Of a stretch of 64,000 nucleotides of DNA, positions 61,290 through 64,000 are shown in pieces (the first letter of the stretch is position 1; each line of letters begins with the position of its first letter). Source of the DNA: JAHELQ01 sp965603365 (GTDB lineage Bacteria; Acidobacteriota; Aminicenantia; UBA2199); the NCBI GenBank assembly GCA_965603365.1, contig CBFDCR010000008.1:1-64000 (forward strand), given 5' to 3'. Made by a program: the position numbers and the translations under genes. Under the pieces are notes generated by a model. It did no database searches. It saw nothing but the letters and a program-made list of their open reading frames with translations, and had not been told where the DNA came from.

Positions 61290-61389
61290 TCTTCACACTC
61301 TCTACCTTTTTTAATAAACCATTTTAAAAGAATTCTCTTCTTATTTCAATAGGCCCCCTTCCTGAAGACGAGCGGGGCGGCAGAAAGGG

Positions 61390-61518
61390 TTAGGGGGTGA
61401 TATAGCGGTAACTGGCTACTTTGCCGTTTTTCAGTTTAACCATCACCGGGGTAAGGACGCTGTGGATGTGCTCGTAGAAGTCCACTCTTTTCAACCGTTC
61501 ACTTTTTGTCTTTTTCAT
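61390..61518 (-). CDS. Possible small protein (42 aa)
   Basis: ATG 61518 lies within the last codons of the propeller gene in another frame. The frame runs to 61390 and encodes a basic 42-residue peptide (MKKTKSERLKRVDFYEH, ending VASYRYITP). No ribosome site is clear. It could be a real small gene, or a former C-terminal extension of the propeller protein. Weak evidence. Confidence 0.2.
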   Translation of the reverse strand: MKKTKSERLKRVDFYEHIHSVLTPVMVKLKNGKVASYRYITP

Positions 61519-62563
61519 CTTTAAACCGGTAGATGTTGATGACCGCCTCGTCCGCCTCTTCATCATAGCTGGGATTGCCGTTTCTGAAAAAGTAATATTT
61601 GCCGTCACGGGAAGCCAGCAGGAGATCGTCGGTGAAAACCGTTCGTTCCAGTTTGAAATTGTCGGCGTTGTAAAACAGCAGGGCGAATCTCTTCAGCTTT
61701 TCAGAGCAAGTCCTGATCTGTATCACCAGCCAGTGGCCCTCGATCAAGGCATTGACGATACGGGAATAACTGGTCTTCCAGAAGTACTGTTCTTTACGGA
61801 AATCTGCGGTGCTGCCAGGTTGGAATTTTCCCGGTAAGGAGTAGTGATCTTTGGGCATGGGCTTGTAATAGTCTGGGGTCTCCAATTGTACCTCTCTTTC
61901 TACCTTCAACTCTGTGGGAGAGATGATCCTCAGGTGCAGCCTGTTTTCAATCAGGAAATAAACCTTGTTTTTATACAAAGCCAGATAGGAATCCATGCGG
62001 TGGTATTTATTGGGCCTGGGAAAGACCTCCTCCACCATGTTTTTAATAAATTTCCCTTCGGACGAATATACCTTGAGGTAATATACCTTGAACTCTTTAC
62101 TTTTGGGGCCATAATAGCTTCCGAAGCCGGAAAAGTACCACTTCTCATCATAAAATAGACTGTCATATACAGCAAATGCCCTATGGCCCATCTGTTTCCA
62201 GATGGTTTTTTTCCAGGTATATTTGCCGTTTTTCTTTTCAAATACCTTGAGCTTGCCGACGGCGCCTTCCACCACCAGATCGTTGTTATCGAGTATAAAT
62301 ATGGTATAGTATCCGTCCAGGTCTCCAGGTCCCTGGCCGTAAGGCCCCAGTTCGTTTATGCCCTTAGCATTAATGACCATGCAGCCGGGTATGGAAAAAC
62401 CGGCAACCAAATCGCCGTCTTTGTCCACCGCGGCATCGAAAAAATACCTGCCAAAGATCTGGTCCCCGGTGTATTTTTGAATCAATTCAAATCTTTTTTC
62501 ACCATAAACAAAACCGCTCAATACAAAGATGATCAAAAGTGAGGATACGAGACATCGTTTCAT
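61499..62563 (-). CDS. Exported beta-propeller (6-bladed, NHL-like) protein
   Basis: 354 aa from ATG 62563 (AAGGAG 7 nt before); a longer start at 62596 lacks a site. A signal peptide (CLVSSLLIIFVLSGFVYG) is followed by repeated four-stranded blades (IFGRYFFDAAVDKDGDLVAGF, YTIFILDNNDLVVEG, KVYYLKVYSSEGKFIKNM, KYYFFRNGNPSYDE) as in 6-bladed 'TolB-like' proteins. Likely periplasmic or surface-bound; function unknown. It lies 210 nt upstream of the hybrid regulator on the same strand. Confidence 0.7.
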   Translation of the reverse strand: MKRCLVSSLLIIFVLSGFVYGEKRFELIQKYTGDQIFGRYFFDAAVDKDGDLVAGFSIPGCMVINAKGINELGPYGQGPGDLDGYYTIFILDNNDLVVEGAVGKLKVFEKKNGKYTWKKTIWKQMGHRAFAVYDSLFYDEKWYFSGFGSYYGPKSKEFKVYYLKVYSSEGKFIKNMVEEVFPRPNKYHRMDSYLALYKNKVYFLIENRLHLRIISPTELKVEREVQLETPDYYKPMPKDHYSLPGKFQPGSTADFRKEQYFWKTSYSRIVNALIEGHWLVIQIRTCSEKLKRFALLFYNADNFKLERTVFTDDLLLASRDGKYYFFRNGNPSYDEEADEAVINIYRFKDEKDKK

Positions 62564-62586
62564 TCCAGACTCCTTTTTTATAGATA

Positions 62587-62875
62587 AACACAACAAGGCT
62601 CTTCATGTATTATTTATTAGTTTATTCGACCGCACCAGCAATATGGCGGCCAATAATCACAAATACAGGCGGGTAATCCCATTGGGCCCTCAACATCGAA
62701 TCCAGGGGCATAGCCGATACCGGCTTTAACTGGCCAATATATTAAAACTACCAGAACGGCCAGCAAAGCAATGATCAGGATGATCTTTTTCTTTTTCACG
62801 ACACCTCCTTTTGCGCTTTCTTTAAATCGTTTAGGGTTTCCTTGTATATGAATTTGGAAAGAGCCTTGTTGTGTT
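62587..62875. repeat. 17-bp inverted repeats flanking the small peptide gene
   Basis: AACACAACAAGGCTCTT at 62587-62603 is repeated as its exact reverse complement at 62859-62875, 255 bp apart. The small gene at 62617-62799 lies between them. No transposase gene and no clear target-site duplication are seen. Options are a small non-autonomous mobile cassette, a remnant of a local inversion, or a long-range RNA stem enclosing the peptide message. Confidence 0.6.
62617..62799 (-). CDS. Small membrane-anchored Cys-rich peptide
   Basis: 60 aa from GTG 62799; AAGGAGGT stands 3 nt before it, which decides the start over the longer unsupported frame. The N terminus is a basic signal anchor (KKKKIILIIALLAVLVVLIYW). 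The tail ends GLPACICDYWPPYCWCGRIN with four cysteines in two CxC pairs plus Trp, Tyr and Pro, suggesting a metal site or disulfides outside the membrane. It is not recognised. The gene sits between perfect 17-bp inverted repeats, upstream of and on the same strand as the propeller gene. Confidence 0.55.
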   Translation of the reverse strand: MKKKKIILIIALLAVLVVLIYWPVKAGIGYAPGFDVEGPMGLPACICDYWPPYCWCGRIN

Positions 62876-63064
62876 CTTTCCATTGTTGGATATAAATATA
62901 GTTTCTATTTAGCCGCAGCATGGTAAATTTTACCATTTCCAATTTTTTGTTGTCAAGCTCATCCGGCACATCGTTAAGTTCTGCCCATTGCCAGCAAGAT
63001 AAAAAAACGGTACACCCGAAAAGTCTCTCTATAAATATTTGCCTACCTGTGATTCAAAAACTAA

Positions 63065-63414
63065 AAAGAGATCGAGGCGACCCTCTCGTTTGCCGTTAAT
63101 CTTACCGCCGAGGACATCAAGTCATTGTACCTGCTGGGAGACAAATCCCTGGCCTTTACGGTGTTGCGGGCTGCGATGCCATTGCCGAGGATCTGGGCAA
63201 GAGGTTTGATTATGCCCGGGAATCTGAGAAGACTGAGGAAGAGGACACAGAGGCCGAAGTTATAGAGCCGCAGCGAAAAGTGATGATCTTAATTGGGATT
63301 AAAAGGCAGGAGAACCGGGAACGGCGACGGCAGTGCGGGGAATTAGGGGGAAGGCACTGTGAGGCTGCGAATGAAGCTGGAAAAGAGGTGGTGGACAAAA
63401 CTCTTTGCAAGTGA
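63065..63414 (+). pseudogene. Frameshifted gene remnant
   Basis: One frame from 63068 reads EIEATLSFAVNLTAEDIKSL and YLLGDKSLAFTVLR. Near 63165-63175 the protein-like signal moves to another frame (DAIAEDLGKRFDYARESEKTEEED) and runs to TGA 63412. A stop lies just before the first part and no start is seen. It looks like a decayed gene with an indel, of unknown family. The rest of 62876-63445 holds nothing I can recognise. Confidence 0.35.
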
Positions 63415-63445
63415 AACTTTTTGAAAAAAATAGAGTATTTTTTAT

Positions 63446-64000
63446 ATGAAGATTCTATCACTCCTGTTTATTGTTTTGATTTTCATTTACGCGGTACATG
63501 GTGAAGCCGAAACAACGGTAAAACAAACCATCAGAGTGTTGAAACCGGTTGTGGCAAAGGTCCCCCCCCAAATTGACGGCCTCCTGGATGACGAGGTCTG
63601 GAAGGCGGGGCCGCTGGTGGATGATATTTTTATCACCTATAATCCCCTGGACGGCGATGTGCTGCCCCAGAAGACCCAGGTCTGGATGGCCTACGATCCG
63701 GACAACCTCTATTTTGCTTTTTACTGTTTCGATACAGAGGCGGCGAAGATCAAGACGTCGGTCACCAAGAGGGATAACCTGTGGAATGACGATTGGGTGG
63801 GCCTGGGGTTAGATGCCAACGGCAATCGGCAGAGCCTTTATGAACTCTTTGTAAATCCCAGCGGTATGCAGGGGGACTTATTTAATACCCCGGCCAGCGG
63901 TGAAAACGGTGCGCCGGACTGGGTGTGGTACAGCTCTGGCCAGGTCGTCGACGACGGCTACATTGTCGAAATCAAGCTCCCCCTCAAGAGCATTCGGTTT
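63446..64000 (+). CDS. Exported CBM9/DUF5916-like protein, N-terminal part (cut by window edge)
   Basis: 185 codons from ATG 63446, open at the right edge. A signal peptide (MKILSLLFIVLIFIYAVHG) precedes a carbohydrate-binding family 9-like domain: PPQIDGLLDDEVWKAG, then TQVWMAYDPDNLYFAFYCFD, RDNLWNDDWVGLGLD, YELFVNPSGMQGD and VDDGYIVEIKLPLKSIRF. This is the N-terminal module of DUF5916 proteins, which continue into an outer-membrane beta-barrel. It probably binds or channels a glycan at the cell surface. No clear ribosome site is seen. Confidence 0.85.
   Translation, partial: MKILSLLFIVLIFIYAVHGEAETTVKQTIRVLKPVVAKVPPQIDGLLDDEVWKAGPLVDDIFITYNPLDGDVLPQKTQVWMAYDPDNLYFAFYCFDTEAAKIKTSVTKRDNLWNDDWVGLGLDANGNRQSLYELFVNPSGMQGDLFNTPASGENGAPDWVWYSSGQVVDDGYIVEIKLPLKSIRF

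Noticed and set aside
1..64000. tRNA, rRNA or other stable RNA genes
   Set aside because: Gaps between genes were read for cloverleaf or rRNA-like sequence and none was recognised; a covariance-model scan could not be run.

Overview
The window comes from a Gram-negative (diderm) heterotroph. It encodes a secretin-based type IV pilus/type II secretion trans-envelope apparatus, an OmpA/MotB-type peptidoglycan-binding protein, large periplasmic 'regulator propeller' histidine kinases, an AraC-type hybrid two-component system and a CBM9/DUF5916-like exported protein. This combination, with a middling and visibly mosaic base composition, resembles Acidobacteriota/Aminicenantota-like uncultured bacteria. 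That placement is an inference from gene content only; there is no rRNA gene in the window.

Layout. 1-5773: two consecutive modules, each a histidine kinase followed by a receiver-cyclase protein. The first cyclase keeps all class III catalytic residues and the second has lost them. 5870-16485: a tightly overlapped plus-strand run of hybrid kinase, pyruvate phosphate dikinase, NCS2 purine permease, ABC exporter pair, TPR-like membrane protein, prepilin peptidase and PAS histidine kinase. 16518-18719: a two-gene restriction-modification system with a near-perfect promoter. 18785-21995: FxsA, an exported transglutaminase-like protein, RpiB and a LiaF-like protein. 22121-25855: an operon of four unusual genes (YkuD-type L,D-transpeptidase-like, PLD-like, HhH-PLD, thermonuclease), none with an obvious signal peptide. 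25859-28988: acyl-AMP ligase, acyl carrier protein and a condensation/acyltransferase, a minimal lipid or lipopeptide set. 29035-31394: an ACT-like orphan protein and HU. 31600-39999: serS plus a compact pil/gsp operon (GspF, GspE, PilM, PilN, PilO, PilP, secretin). 40093-42988: two oligopeptide-type permeases and an AAA ATPase. 43159-43772: two arrays of exact 21-bp period around a gene remnant.

43802-53686 is the most interesting part. It is an AT-rich minus-strand cluster: a calcineurin-like phosphoesterase, a MotA/TolQ-like channel subunit, a MotB/OmpA-like stator protein, a helical protein, an SPFH-like protein, a large P-loop NTPase with helical repeats, and a second, membrane-anchored copy of the phosphoesterase. 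The ion-channel pair recalls the stator of the Zorya anti-phage systems, but the Zorya effectors are absent. About 960 bp of the two phosphoesterase genes are almost identical, which indicates recent duplication or gene conversion. I propose this as a candidate undescribed membrane-associated defence or stress system.

53816-62563: a metzincin-like protease with two small related proteins, a giant hybrid two-component sensor/AraC regulator, and an exported beta-propeller protein. 62587-64000: a small membrane-anchored Cys-rich peptide between 17-bp inverted repeats, a frameshifted remnant, and the start of a CBM9/DUF5916-like exported protein cut by the window edge.
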